Part shown: positions 8,525-16,320 of the stretch, one piece after another
Layout: every line of letters begins with the position of its first letter
Position numbering within the stretch: the first letter of the stretch is position 1
Assembly: GCA_049324315.1 (NCBI GenBank)
Contig: JBMOKU010000046.1
Coordinates: 1 to 63,315, forward strand
Origin: JBMOKU01 sp049324315
Lineage (GTDB): Bacteria > Bacillota > Clostridia > Peptostreptococcales > Thermotaleaceae
Reading direction: 5' to 3'
Length of the DNA: 63,315 nt
The notes under the pieces: model-generated
Seen by the model: the letters and a program-made list of their open reading frames with translations, nothing else
Told to the model about the DNA's origin: nothing
Databases searched by the model: none
Made by a program: the position numbers and the translations under genes

Positions 8525-8638
8525 ATGGAGAGGCTAAAAAAGATCATGGTATCTTCCGTTTTGCTTATATTGGCAGTAAGTGCTACAGCGGGAATTTTCG
8601 CACTAAATCAACTTGCAGCTGCTGCTTTAAATAGTTAG
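8525..8638 (+). CDS. 37-residue single-helix peptide
   Basis: Short open frame directly behind the sigma-54 promoter with AAAGGAG at good distance. It codes a basic start (MERLKKIM), one hydrophobic helix and a short Ala/Asn tail, so it is either a membrane microprotein or a secreted peptide after cleavage near ATAG. No metal-binding residues. Included because start, ribosome site and operon position agree. Confidence 0.6.
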   Translation: MERLKKIMVSSVLLILAVSATAGIFALNQLAAAALNS

Positions 8639-8667
8639 TCATTTTAATAAAGGAGAGGTGAAGCGTT

Positions 8668-8883
8668 ATGTTACTGATCGTTAGAATTTTGTATATCGTC
8701 CTGATAGGTTTTGTCGTGTACCGGATGTTTAAGGGTGGAGGCTGTTGTGGTGGGGGACACCACGGACATCATGGCGGAAACTCATCTGCATCCCATAAGC
8801 ATGATCATAAACCGTCAGAAATCATGACAGAAGAAGACAAAAAGAAGGCGATTGATATTTCAAAAAAAAATGAAATAGATTGA
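8668..8883 (+). CDS. His/Cys-rich membrane-anchored peptide
   Basis: A 71-residue protein: N-terminal helix (residues 2-19), then GGGCCGGGHHGHHGG and a His-rich stretch HKHDHK, then a charged tail. CC plus clustered His strongly suggests binding of a transition metal. GGAGAGGTG precedes the ATG. The peptide at 34918 has the same ingredients in reverse order (MGCCGGGHSNHN first, helix last) and is also sigma-54 driven. Confidence 0.75.
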   Translation: MLLIVRILYIVLIGFVVYRMFKGGGCCGGGHHGHHGGNSSASHKHDHKPSEIMTEEDKKKAIDISKKNEID

Positions 8884-8932
8884 TGATAACAATAGCTATT
8901 GTCGGAAAGCATATAGAAGGAAGGAAATACAG

Positions 8933-9250
8933 ATGATTAAAAAAGTATCCTCAGCACTAGCCTTGAGCTTCTTTCTGATAGCGATAGTGTTTCTTTTAAA
9001 TATGAAATATCACTTTATGTTTAAGAGCGCATGTGGGTCAGGTATGGCAGGTTTAAAGATACTGGGTATATATGCGGCAGTTGCGGCCATCATATTTCTT
9101 CTTTGGAATTTAATAAAAAAAAGGGAGAAAGACATAAGTTGTGCCTACTGTAAAACGAGTGTGGAAGGTTCATGGAAAATCTGTCCTTACTGCGGATATG
9201 AAATAGCGAAAGAGAAAGCGATGGATATCACAAAGGAGGGAATAAAATGA
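8933..9250 (+). CDS. membrane protein with C-terminal zinc ribbon
   Basis: A 105-residue protein with two hydrophobic segments followed by CAYC and CPYC about 15 residues apart, a zinc-ribbon of the type found in small Firmicute membrane proteins. GAAGGAAG serves as ribosome site. The protein at 43654, just before the histidine kinase, has a similar build (helix then two ribbons). Role unknown; probably a small membrane adaptor or metal-responsive protein in this operon. Confidence 0.7.
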   Translation: MIKKVSSALALSFFLIAIVFLLNMKYHFMFKSACGSGMAGLKILGIYAAVAAIIFLLWNLIKKREKDISCAYCKTSVEGSWKICPYCGYEIAKEKAMDITKEGIK

Positions 9251-9378
9251 AAAAATGGTTTCAGAACTTTTTGAAGAAACTGGAGGAGGCAAATAAGAAA
9301 AACTTTGGTAACCAAAGGTTAGATTGCTGTGATGTAAATCAAAAAAGCAATCAACCAAAACCTATGAAGCATAAATAA
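9247..9378 (+). CDS. 43-residue basic peptide with CC pair
   Basis: Short open frame overlapping the previous stop (ATGA) and preceded by AAAGGAGGG. It codes MKKWFQNFLKKLEE, amphipathic and basic, then a Cys-Cys pair near residue 27 and a Lys-rich end. Not recognised. Translational coupling and a strong ribosome site support it. Confidence 0.55.
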   Translation: MKKWFQNFLKKLEEANKKNFGNQRLDCCDVNQKSNQPKPMKHK

Positions 9379-9404
9379 TTTTCTAAAAAAGGAGGCGTTT
9401 TAAA

Positions 9405-9860
9405 ATGAAAAGAAAGGGTATACTATTATTAACGTTAACGGGGGTATTGCTTGTCGGTTCGATAACGGGCTTTACTTACGCAAATGCAAAAGATGGAGAT
9501 TCCGAAGCCCTGAGTAAGTTCAACATCGAAAGAAAACTATGGACAAGCAGCAGCAATGATGGAAATGGAAAAAACAAAACACAATATGAAGACATGTTAA
9601 AATTGATGAAGAAAAATGGATTAAAAGATATGGCAAAGGCAATGGAAGACAACGATTATGAAGCGATGGATCAATTCATGAATAATCTTACAGACGAAGA
9701 TTATCAGAAAATGATTGAGATCATGAGAGATAATGGCTACGAAAGCATGGCTAACATGATGGAATCTATGGACAAAGATACCATGATCCAAATGCACAAT
9801 GCAATGGGTGGAGCAGAAAGCTGCCATAGCAGCGGCTCCGGAATGATGGGAAATCTATAG
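9405..9860 (+). CDS. secreted Met-rich repeat protein, probable copper binder
   Basis: A 151-residue protein with a signal peptide (cleavage near TYANA, residue 27) and a mature part built of repeats of the type MLKLMKKNGLKDMAKAME / MIEIMRDNGYESMANMME, ending SCHSSGSGMMG. Dense Met plus terminal His/Cys suggests extracytoplasmic Cu(I) binding. AAAGGAGG precedes ATG. It ends the 8472 sigma-54 unit and lies just before copA, which has its own promoter. The family name is not known to me. Confidence 0.7.
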   Translation: MKRKGILLLTLTGVLLVGSITGFTYANAKDGDSEALSKFNIERKLWTSSSNDGNGKNKTQYEDMLKLMKKNGLKDMAKAMEDNDYEAMDQFMNNLTDEDYQKMIEIMRDNGYESMANMMESMDKDTMIQMHNAMGGAESCHSSGSGMMGNL

Positions 9861-9868
9861 GATAAATC

Positions 9869-9935
9869 GGGAATCTCCAGACCTTGCACTTAAAGCCCCC
9901 AGCTGATATAAATCAAGGTGGAGATTCCCTAAAAA
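9869..9935 (+). terminator. terminator between the Met-rich gene and copA
   Basis: Arms GGGAATCTCCA (9869-9879) and TGGAGATTCCC (9919-9929) form a perfect 11-bp stem around an extended loop that can itself pair CCTTG with CAAGG, followed by TAAAAAATTTTTTT. Confidence 0.75.
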
Positions 9936-9941
9936 ATTTTT

Positions 9942-9970
9942 TTGACAAATATACCCCTAGGGGGTATAAT
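9942..9970 (+). promoter_or_regulatory. copA promoter with CsoR-type operator in the spacer
   Basis: TTGACA (9942-9947), 17-base spacer, TATAAT (9965-9970): a consensus sigma-A promoter. The spacer is nearly all the palindrome ATACCCCTAGGGGGTAT, the sequence bound by CsoR copper repressors. Repression without Cu(I) and release with it is the expected behaviour. No csoR gene is in the window. Confidence 0.85.
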
Positions 9971-9995
9971 AATCATATAGAAAGGAGTGTATTTT

Positions 9996-12458
9996 ATGTC
10001 AGCAAAAAATGAAACCTTAAATATTATCGGTATGACCTGCGCTTCCTGTGCAAAAGCCGTTGAAAGAAGCGTTGGAAAAGTAAATGGTGTAGCAAAGGCA
10101 TCTGTAAACTTTGCCACCGAAAAGCTGGATATACAATTTGATGATGCAAAAACTTCCCTCGACGATATCAAACAGGCAGTAAAAAATGCCGGATATACGG
10201 CAGAGGGAGAAAGCAGTCTTAGGGAAGTAACAATCCCTATTTCAGGTATGACCTGTGCTTCTTGTGCTGCCAATATTGAAAAATCTATCAAAAAACTTCA
10301 GGGCATACAAAATGTTAGTGTAAACTTTGCTACAGAAAGGGCAACCGTTGTTTATGATACCAACCAGACTAGAATATCAGAAATTAAGCAATCTGTAAAA
10401 AAAGCAGGATATCAAGCCCTAGATATTGAAGCAGGTGAGCAGGTAGACGAGGAAAAGAAAAGAAGAGAAAAAGAAATGAAGACGCTGTGGAAGAAATTTG
10501 TCGTATCTGCCATATTTACAGTGCCGTTACTATATATCGCAATGGGCCACCTCCTTGGAATAGAACTTCCGGAAATAATAGAGCCGATGATGAATCCACT
10601 CAATTTCGCACTTATACAGCTGGTCTTGACGATTCCTATTGTCATTGCCGGAAATAAATTCTATACCGTAGGATTCAAATCCTTGTTCAGAAAAACACCC
10701 AATATGGATTCGCTCATTGCAATGGGGACCAGTGCGGCTGTTCTCTACGGTGTATTTGCAACGATACAGATTGGTAATGGAAAGCTTGAATATGCTAAAG
10801 ATTTGTACTTTGAGACGGCAGGTGTTATCATTACTTTAATTTTATTAGGAAAATATCTGGAGAGTGTTACGAAAGGGAAGACATCAGAAGCAATTAAAAA
10901 ATTAATGGGTCTTGCTCCCAAAAATGCTACGGTTATCCATGACGGGCAAGAGATGATTATACCCATTGAGGAAGTTGAAGTGGGAGACATTGTATTGGTT
11001 AAACCGGGAGAAAAAATTCCGGTGGATGGTGTTGTTATTGAAGGACATACGTCTATTGATGAATCCATGCTGACAGGAGAAAGCATCCCGGTAGAAAAAA
11101 ATGTTGGAGATAAAGTTATCGGAGCAAGTATCAACAAAAACGGTTTGATCAAATTTAAAGCCACAAAGGTTGGGAAAGATACGGCGCTGGCGCAGATCAT
11201 CAAGCTTGTAGAAGATGCTCAAGGCTCCAAAGCGCCGATTGCCAAGATGGCAGATATTATTTCCGGCTATTTTGTTCCCATTGTTATTGCCATAGCCATT
11301 ATCGCAGGATTTGCCTGGTTTATCTCCGGAGAGTCTGCTATTTTCTCCTTGACGATATTTATCGCTGTGTTAGTAATTGCATGCCCTTGTGCCCTTGGTC
11401 TTGCTACACCGACGGCAATTATGGTTGGGACAGGTAAAGGAGCAGAATACGGCGTATTGATTAAAGGTGGAGAGCCTTTAGAGACATCCCATAAAATTCA
11501 AACGGTTGTATTTGATAAGACCGGTACCATCACCGAAGGAAAACCGAAAGTAACAGATGTTGTAACCATAGAGGGATACAAACAGGATGAACTATTGCAA
11601 ATTGCCGCATCAGCAGAAAAGGGTTCTGAGCATCCATTAGGAGAAGCCATCGTGAAAGGTGCAGAAGAAAAGGGCTTAAGCATACTGAAGGTTGACAAGT
11701 TTCATGCCATCCCGGGACATGGAATAGAAGTTAGCATCGACGGAAAAGAAATACTGCTTGGCAATAAAAAGCTAATGAATGACCGTAACATTGCCATTAC
11801 GTTACAAGATGAATCAGATAAACTTGCCAGTGAGGGAAAAACACCGATGTTTATGGCTGTAAACAACAAGCTGGCCGGAATTATTGCAGTGGCAGACGTT
11901 ACGAAGGAAAATAGTGCTGTGGCCATTAAAAAGCTTCATGGCATGGGCATCAAGGTAGCCATGATCACCGGAGATAATAGAAGAACCGCAGAAGCTATTG
12001 CAAAGCAAGTAGGCATTGATATTGTTCTGGCGGAAGTTCTGCCTCAAGACAAGGCAAACGAAGTGAAAAAACTGCAAGAGCAAGGGAATATTGTAGCCAT
12101 GGTTGGTGATGGCATTAATGATGCTCCGGCATTAGCACAGGCCGATGTTGGAATTGCCATTGGCTCAGGAACAGACGTGGCCATGGAATCTGCAGACATT
12201 GTACTCATGAAGAGTGATCTTTTGGATGTTGTTACTGCTATACAATTAAGTAAGCGAACGATTCGAAACATCAAGCAAAACTTATTCTGGGCTTTTGCCT
12301 ATAATACGGCCGGTATTCCGGTGGCAGCAGGGTTGATTTATCTGTTTGGAGGACCACTCTTAAACCCTATGATCGCAGCAGGGGCCATGTCTTTCAGTTC
12401 TGTGTCGGTACTTCTGAATGCACTTCGATTAAAAGGCTTTAAGCCTGTTATGAAATAG
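9996..12458 (+). CDS. copA: Cu(+)-exporting P-type ATPase CopA
   Basis: An 820-residue P1B-1 ATPase. Two N-terminal HMA domains with GMTCASC (Cys 15/18 and 87/90), the CPC metal site in ACPCALGLATPTA near residue 463, phosphorylation motif DKTGT near 507, GDGINDAPAL near 703, and the C-terminal SFSSVSVLLNALRL typical of Cu(I) pumps. It exports cytosolic Cu(I). ATG at 9996 follows AAAGGAG; an in-frame GTG 9 bases earlier overlaps that ribosome site. Regulated by the CsoR-type promoter; copZ follows 51 bases downstream. Confidence 0.97.
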   Translation: MSAKNETLNIIGMTCASCAKAVERSVGKVNGVAKASVNFATEKLDIQFDDAKTSLDDIKQAVKNAGYTAEGESSLREVTIPISGMTCASCAANIEKSIKKLQGIQNVSVNFATERATVVYDTNQTRISEIKQSVKKAGYQALDIEAGEQVDEEKKRREKEMKTLWKKFVVSAIFTVPLLYIAMGHLLGIELPEIIEPMMNPLNFALIQLVLTIPIVIAGNKFYTVGFKSLFRKTPNMDSLIAMGTSAAVLYGVFATIQIGNGKLEYAKDLYFETAGVIITLILLGKYLESVTKGKTSEAIKKLMGLAPKNATVIHDGQEMIIPIEEVEVGDIVLVKPGEKIPVDGVVIEGHTSIDESMLTGESIPVEKNVGDKVIGASINKNGLIKFKATKVGKDTALAQIIKLVEDAQGSKAPIAKMADIISGYFVPIVIAIAIIAGFAWFISGESAIFSLTIFIAVLVIACPCALGLATPTAIMVGTGKGAEYGVLIKGGEPLETSHKIQTVVFDKTGTITEGKPKVTDVVTIEGYKQDELLQIAASAEKGSEHPLGEAIVKGAEEKGLSILKVDKFHAIPGHGIEVSIDGKEILLGNKKLMNDRNIAITLQDESDKLASEGKTPMFMAVNNKLAGIIAVADVTKENSAVAIKKLHGMGIKVAMITGDNRRTAEAIAKQVGIDIVLAEVLPQDKANEVKKLQEQGNIVAMVGDGINDAPALAQADVGIAIGSGTDVAMESADIVLMKSDLLDVVTAIQLSKRTIRNIKQNLFWAFAYNTAGIPVAAGLIYLFGGPLLNPMIAAGAMSFSSVSVLLNALRLKGFKPVMK

Positions 12459-12509
12459 CAGTTAAGGAAGAGTACTCTTCCTTGAAAAAAATAAATGGAG
12501 GGATAGTTT

Positions 12510-12725
12510 ATGAAAAAGAAAATAACGATTGAAGGTATGAGTTGTGGCCATTGTGTAGGTCACGTTACAGAGGCACTAAAAGAAGTTTGCGGCGTGAAAA
12601 ACGTTGAGGTAGATTTAGGTGGAAAAAATGCAGTTGTAGAACTGGCACATGCAGTAGAAGACAGCAAGCTGATTGCAGCAATTGATGAAGCCGGATATAA
12701 TGCAGTAAAGGTTGAAGAAGCATAA
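12510..12725 (+). CDS. copZ: copper chaperone CopZ
   Basis: A 71-residue HMA-fold chaperone with GMSCGHC (Cys 12 and 15) in the first loop. It delivers Cu(I) to the N-terminal domains of CopA. Length and motif are typical. It sits directly behind copA, has its own GGAGGG ribosome site, and a terminator follows, so copA-copZ is a closed two-gene operon. Confidence 0.95.
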   Translation: MKKKITIEGMSCGHCVGHVTEALKEVCGVKNVEVDLGGKNAVVELAHAVEDSKLIAAIDEAGYNAVKVEEA

Positions 12726-12746
12726 AAAAATATAAACAAACAAAGA

Positions 12747-12775
12747 GATAAGTCCAGCTTGGGCTTATCTTTTTC
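12747..12775 (+). terminator. terminator after copZ
   Basis: GATAAGTCC / GGGCTTATC stem (one G-T pair) followed by TTTTTC. Confidence 0.8.
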
Positions 12776-12823
12776 TATTGGTTTGGATATATAAATTTTC
12801 ATTGTAGGATATCTTACGCTTCC

Positions 12824-12839
12824 TGTGCAATTTAACACA
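12824..12839 (+). promoter_or_regulatory. putative UAS TGTGCAATTTAACACA
   Basis: Palindromic TGTG-N8-CACA element in register with the UAS motif of the window, 53 bases upstream of the 12892 promoter, which is closer than at the other sites. A related TGTAGGATAT lies at 12803. Confidence 0.45.
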
Positions 12840-12891
12840 GTGTTTTTAAAAAATAAAGCCAAGTTTCCCCAAAAACAGAAGGGAGAAGACT

Positions 12892-12907
12892 TGGCACAGT
12901 ATTTGCA
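12892..12907 (+). promoter_or_regulatory. sigma-54 promoter TGGCACAGTATTTGCA
   Basis: Perfect -24/-12 form with 10 bases between GG and GC, about 112 bases upstream of the NlpC/P60-like gene. Confidence 0.85.
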
Positions 12908-13019
12908 TTTAACTCAAGAGACATTTGCACTTTTTTACAGGTAGGCGATTTCTTACCTTCCACATAAGGGAGAATCAACAAGCCTTTATTGAATCACAGA
13001 TAAGGGGGCCAATCAAAAG

Positions 13020-13883
13020 ATGAAAAATTTATTAAAAAAACTTAGGAAGAAACCTTCGCTTCTACACATCACAATTCTTTTTCTATTGCTATTTGCTTCA
13101 CCTAAAATCGCTGCAGCGACTGAATTATCTCCACAAGAGATGCGTGTGGAAGCAAACGTAGAAGCAAAAACCAATGCTATGGAAGAACAGGATTTATTCG
13201 TGCCCATCCGTTCAGCGCTTGAGGAGCTTGGCGTAGAAGAGATCGTCTGGATATCTGAAGAAGAGAAGATCATATTCCCTTGGGATGGAAAAGAGATTGT
13301 TCTTAAGATAGGAGATACAAAGGTTTTTGTCAATGGAAAGCCCGAATTGCTGTCTGCAGCACCTGTCAATATTAACGGAAAGGCACTGGTGCCGGTAGAT
13401 TTTTTTGAAAAAAGTATGGAAATTGGCTCTAAAAATGAAGTCTATCAAAGAATCGGTTCTTTAGTCAGCAGAGGTGGAAAGGAACGAATTACTGTTGAAG
13501 AAAATAAGCGCCAACAAATCGTAGATACTGCTATGCAATATATTGGCGTGCCGTACAAATGGGGTGGAACCAGCCCTTCTGGATTTGATTCTTCTGGCTT
13601 TGTGTGGTATGTCTTTAAACAAAATGGAATCCAGCTGCCCCGTGTTTCTTTTGATATATTCAAAGCGGGAAAATCCATTTCCAAGGAGGAACTTCTGCCG
13701 GGAGACCTGGTATTTTTTGAGGGGTATCGGCCAGGTCCGTCTCATGGAACAATTTATATTGGAGAAGGAAAATTTATTCATTCTCCGTCTACCGGAAAAA
13801 CTGTTTTGATAAGTGAGCTTGATGATACATATTATTGGAAATCTAGATTTTATAGCGGGCTGCGTGTGATTGACCTTCAATAA
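13020..13883 (+). CDS. secreted NlpC/P60-like protein with copper-amine-oxidase-type N domain; catalytic Cys replaced
   Basis: A 287-residue protein: signal peptide (about residues 12-33), a domain of the copper-amine-oxidase N-terminal/stalk type (about 55-135, LFVPIRSALEELG ... INGKALVPVDFF), and a C-terminal NlpC/P60 fold (about 168-287). In active enzymes the motif is GFDCSGFV; here it is GFDSSGFV, with TCT (13590-13592) at residue 191. The later His (SHGTIYIG, about 242) is present. Loss of the nucleophile argues against normal endopeptidase activity; it may bind peptidoglycan instead. Sole gene of its sigma-54 unit. Confidence 0.85.
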   Translation: MKNLLKKLRKKPSLLHITILFLLLFASPKIAAATELSPQEMRVEANVEAKTNAMEEQDLFVPIRSALEELGVEEIVWISEEEKIIFPWDGKEIVLKIGDTKVFVNGKPELLSAAPVNINGKALVPVDFFEKSMEIGSKNEVYQRIGSLVSRGGKERITVEENKRQQIVDTAMQYIGVPYKWGGTSPSGFDSSGFVWYVFKQNGIQLPRVSFDIFKAGKSISKEELLPGDLVFFEGYRPGPSHGTIYIGEGKFIHSPSTGKTVLISELDDTYYWKSRFYSGLRVIDLQ

Positions 13884-14010
13884 GTACTGGAAATTATGCA
13901 CGATGGAGCTTGCTTTGTAAATTTTGAAGTTTAAAAACATATTTTTACAGTGAAGATATGATAGAGGCCTTTGCTTTTTATGAAAAAAGTGATCAATTTT
14001 AAAAAATATA

Positions 14011-14039
14011 TTGACAGGGAAATGGTGGACATATATAAT
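14011..14039 (+). promoter_or_regulatory. sigma-A promoter of the iron-uptake operon
   Basis: TTGACA (14011-14016), 17 bases, TATAAT (14034-14039). A hairpin CCGAGT / ACTCGG (14049-14074) followed by ATTTATTTT lies in the leader and could attenuate transcription. Confidence 0.7.
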
Positions 14040-14093
14040 GAATACTGACCGAGTAAACCGATAGGATAACTCGGATTTATTTTGGCACCATAA

Positions 14094-14137
14094 TGATAAT
14101 GAGTATCAATACTAAAACAATACAATTATCATTATCA
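14094..14137 (+). promoter_or_regulatory. Fur-type operators upstream of ftr1
   Basis: TGATAATGAGTATCA (14094-14108) matches 6 of 7 bases in each arm of the TGATAAT-N-ATTATCA Fur box; a second partial box, ATTATCATTATCA, is at 14125-14137. Both lie downstream of the -10 element, a position suited to iron-dependent roadblock repression. Confidence 0.75.
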
Positions 14138-14166
14138 AACACCAAATTTGGAAAGGGGGGACGAAG

Positions 14167-15351
14167 TTGAAAGTTTTTAGAAAAGCAGCAGTACTTATTT
14201 TGGTATTCTACCTTTTTAGCTTTAATGTCTATGCTGCCACATCATGGAATGAAGTAGTCAATGAAATTGATGAGATCCTTGTTCAAGCTGTAGCTATTTA
14301 TGAGAAAGGTGACATTGAACTGGCAGTACAGAAAGTAAATGATGGATATTTTGGTCCATATGAAGGCAAACAGATGGAGAAGGCTGTTCGATTGTCTATT
14401 TCTTCAAAATATAATGCGGAAATTGAATATATGTTTAGAAGTATGAAAAAGGCAATGAAAAAAGACTCCAGCGTTGAGGAAGTAAATGCTTTAAAAGAAG
14501 AGTTGGTGGAAAAACTCTACCAGGCAGCGAAAGAAATGGATAAAGCCTCTCAGAGTCCATGGGGAACATTTGTTGCTTCACTATTGATCATCGTACGGGA
14601 AGGCTTTGAGGCAATACTGGTTATCGGTGCATTGATCGCATACCTGATTCAATCAGGCAATAAGGATAAATTAAATATTATTTACATAAGTTCGGCAGGC
14701 GCTCTTGCTGCCAGTGTCGTTACAGCGATAGCCATTAAAATGATCTTTAACGTAAGCGGAGCTAGTCAGGAAATACTCGAAGGAATAACAATGCTTGTAG
14801 CAGTCGTTGTTCTGTTCTTTGTAAGCTACTGGCTAATAAGCAAGTCTGAAGCCCAAAAGTGGGATCAATATATAAAAAACAAAATGACCCATTCACTTTC
14901 GAAAGGAAATAAATTTGCTTTAGGCTTCGCTGCATTCCTTGCTGTATACAGAGAGGGGGCAGAAACAGTACTGTTTTATCAGGCAATGATATATGGCTCA
15001 CAGCCTGATGAGATAGGAACCATTGCACTGGGATTTGCCGTAGGGTGCGTTGTACTTGTGGGACTATTTGCCTTAATCCGCTATGGCGGAGTTAAGATAC
15101 CGTTAAAACCTTTCTTCCTAGGCACCAGTGTCCTGCTCTATTATTTGGCCTTTGTATTTGCAGGCCAAGCTATCAATGAATTGCAGGCGGGTAATTTAAT
15201 TGCGAGTACGGCAGTGAATTTCCCGACGATAACTCTTTTGGGAATTTACCCTACCGTTGAAAGCCTGCTTTTACAAGGATTGCTCTTAGCAGCAGTGTTG
15301 CTGGGATGGATATACCGCAAATATCAAAACAAGAAAATTATTGGAGGTTAG
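14167..15351 (+). CDS. FTR1-family iron permease
   Basis: A 394-residue protein: signal peptide, about 100-residue extracytoplasmic helical region, then about seven membrane helices. The iron-translocation motif REGFE (near residue 144) and a second REGAE (near 262) are both present. FTR1/EfeU permeases import iron. TTG start after AAAGGGGGG. Followed by a P19-like lipoprotein, DUF2318 protein and two FtsX permeases plus ATPase, the gene order of the Campylobacter p19 iron system (cj1658-1663). Confidence 0.9.
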   Translation: MKVFRKAAVLILVFYLFSFNVYAATSWNEVVNEIDEILVQAVAIYEKGDIELAVQKVNDGYFGPYEGKQMEKAVRLSISSKYNAEIEYMFRSMKKAMKKDSSVEEVNALKEELVEKLYQAAKEMDKASQSPWGTFVASLLIIVREGFEAILVIGALIAYLIQSGNKDKLNIIYISSAGALAASVVTAIAIKMIFNVSGASQEILEGITMLVAVVVLFFVSYWLISKSEAQKWDQYIKNKMTHSLSKGNKFALGFAAFLAVYREGAETVLFYQAMIYGSQPDEIGTIALGFAVGCVVLVGLFALIRYGGVKIPLKPFFLGTSVLLYYLAFVFAGQAINELQAGNLIASTAVNFPTITLLGIYPTVESLLLQGLLLAAVLLGWIYRKYQNKKIIGG

Positions 15352-15355
15352 AAAA

Positions 15356-15964
15356 ATGATAAGAAGAAAAGGACTTTTCATGATGATGGTCGCAGTCTTG
15401 GTTATTGGACTTTTGGCAGGCTGCGCAGGTACAAAGGATGCTGCCAAGGTTGAAGAAAGTAATGTTCAGGATGAAGCAGCAGATGGAGGGGCTTCCTTCC
15501 AAGAATATCCCATTGGTGATGAGGTAGAAGCAGAGGGAATGAATATTGCAGCAATTTACTTAAAGCCGGTGGACATGGAACCTGCTATGAAGGCAGGATT
15601 AAGTGCAGACAAGTCAGATATTCACCTGGAAGCAGATATAACTGCTCTAAAGGATAATCCGTTTGGATTTGGTTTTGGCGAATTTGTTCCTTATCTTACG
15701 ATAAAATACATAATTTCTGATGAAAGTGGAAAAGAAGTCTTATCCGGCAGCTTTATGCCTATGAATGCCTCAGACGGTTCCCATTATGGTGCAAATGTAA
15801 AAATGCCTGGAGCCGGCACCTATAAGCTGAAGTATATTATCGAGTCTCCGGAAAACAAAGATTTCCTATTACATACAGATGATGAAACAGGTGTGCCGGG
15901 ACGTTTCTGGAAGAAGCCTGTAGAAGTAGAGTTTGAATTCCCTTACGTACCACGAAAGTTTTAA
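15356..15964 (+). CDS. P19/Tpd-family periplasmic-type iron-binding lipoprotein
   Basis: A 202-residue lipoprotein; lipobox LAGC places the lipidated Cys at residue 23. The mature domain (EGMNIAAIYLKPVDMEP, HLEADITAL, FVPYLTIKYIISD, SFMPMNASDGSHYGANVKM) matches the Fe2+ transport protein family, whose conserved Met and His residues bind metal. It would capture iron outside the membrane for FTR1. ATG at 15356 uses the GGAGGT that overlaps the ftr1 stop. Confidence 0.9.
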   Translation: MIRRKGLFMMMVAVLVIGLLAGCAGTKDAAKVEESNVQDEAADGGASFQEYPIGDEVEAEGMNIAAIYLKPVDMEPAMKAGLSADKSDIHLEADITALKDNPFGFGFGEFVPYLTIKYIISDESGKEVLSGSFMPMNASDGSHYGANVKMPGAGTYKLKYIIESPENKDFLLHTDDETGVPGRFWKKPVEVEFEFPYVPRKF

Positions 15965-15987
15965 TCTATCTAGGTCAAACTAGGTAC

Positions 15988-16130
15988 GTTACATCGGCTA
16001 TGCCACGGGGACAGTTCCATCGCTTAACCCGGGTGGCTGTAGGCAGCCACCCCTACGGTACTCGAACCGTCCCCATGACGCCGTTACTTTGTTCCTGACT
16101 GCAATATACTTAGTACTATGTATATTGCAA
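15988..16130. repeat. nested palindromic repeat, filled copy 1
   Basis: Core 16001-16081 begins TGCCACGGGGACAGTTCC and ends GAACCGTCCCCATGACG with an unrelated middle hairpin GGGTGGCTGT/GCAGCCACCC. Outer flanks (GTTACATCGGCTA before, TTACTTTGTTCCTGACTGCAA after) match flanks of the copies at 54.0 and 56.5 kb, where the core is missing. Confidence 0.75.
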
Positions 16131-16320
16131 GATATAGGTTTGTCGTCATGATGGAGCCGCATTAAGGAGTGTGTCTGAGTACAGTTAGGCGATGTATGCG
16201 CCTGTGCTGACATTTAAATGGATTCTGGTAAAGGTGAAATGGGACATTTCATCTTTACCGGAGTTTTGTTGTTAAGTTTTGCCTGTCTTAAGTGCAGGTA
16301 TTTGCCTTTGGAGGTTGTAT

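Noticed and set aside
11498..12274. Several open frames on the minus strand under copA
   Set aside because: They mirror the codon structure of copA, lack ribosome sites and overlap one another.
14081..14100. TGGCACC upstream of ftr1 as a sigma-54 -24 box
   Set aside because: No TTGC at the required spacing; a good sigma-A promoter and Fur boxes explain the region.
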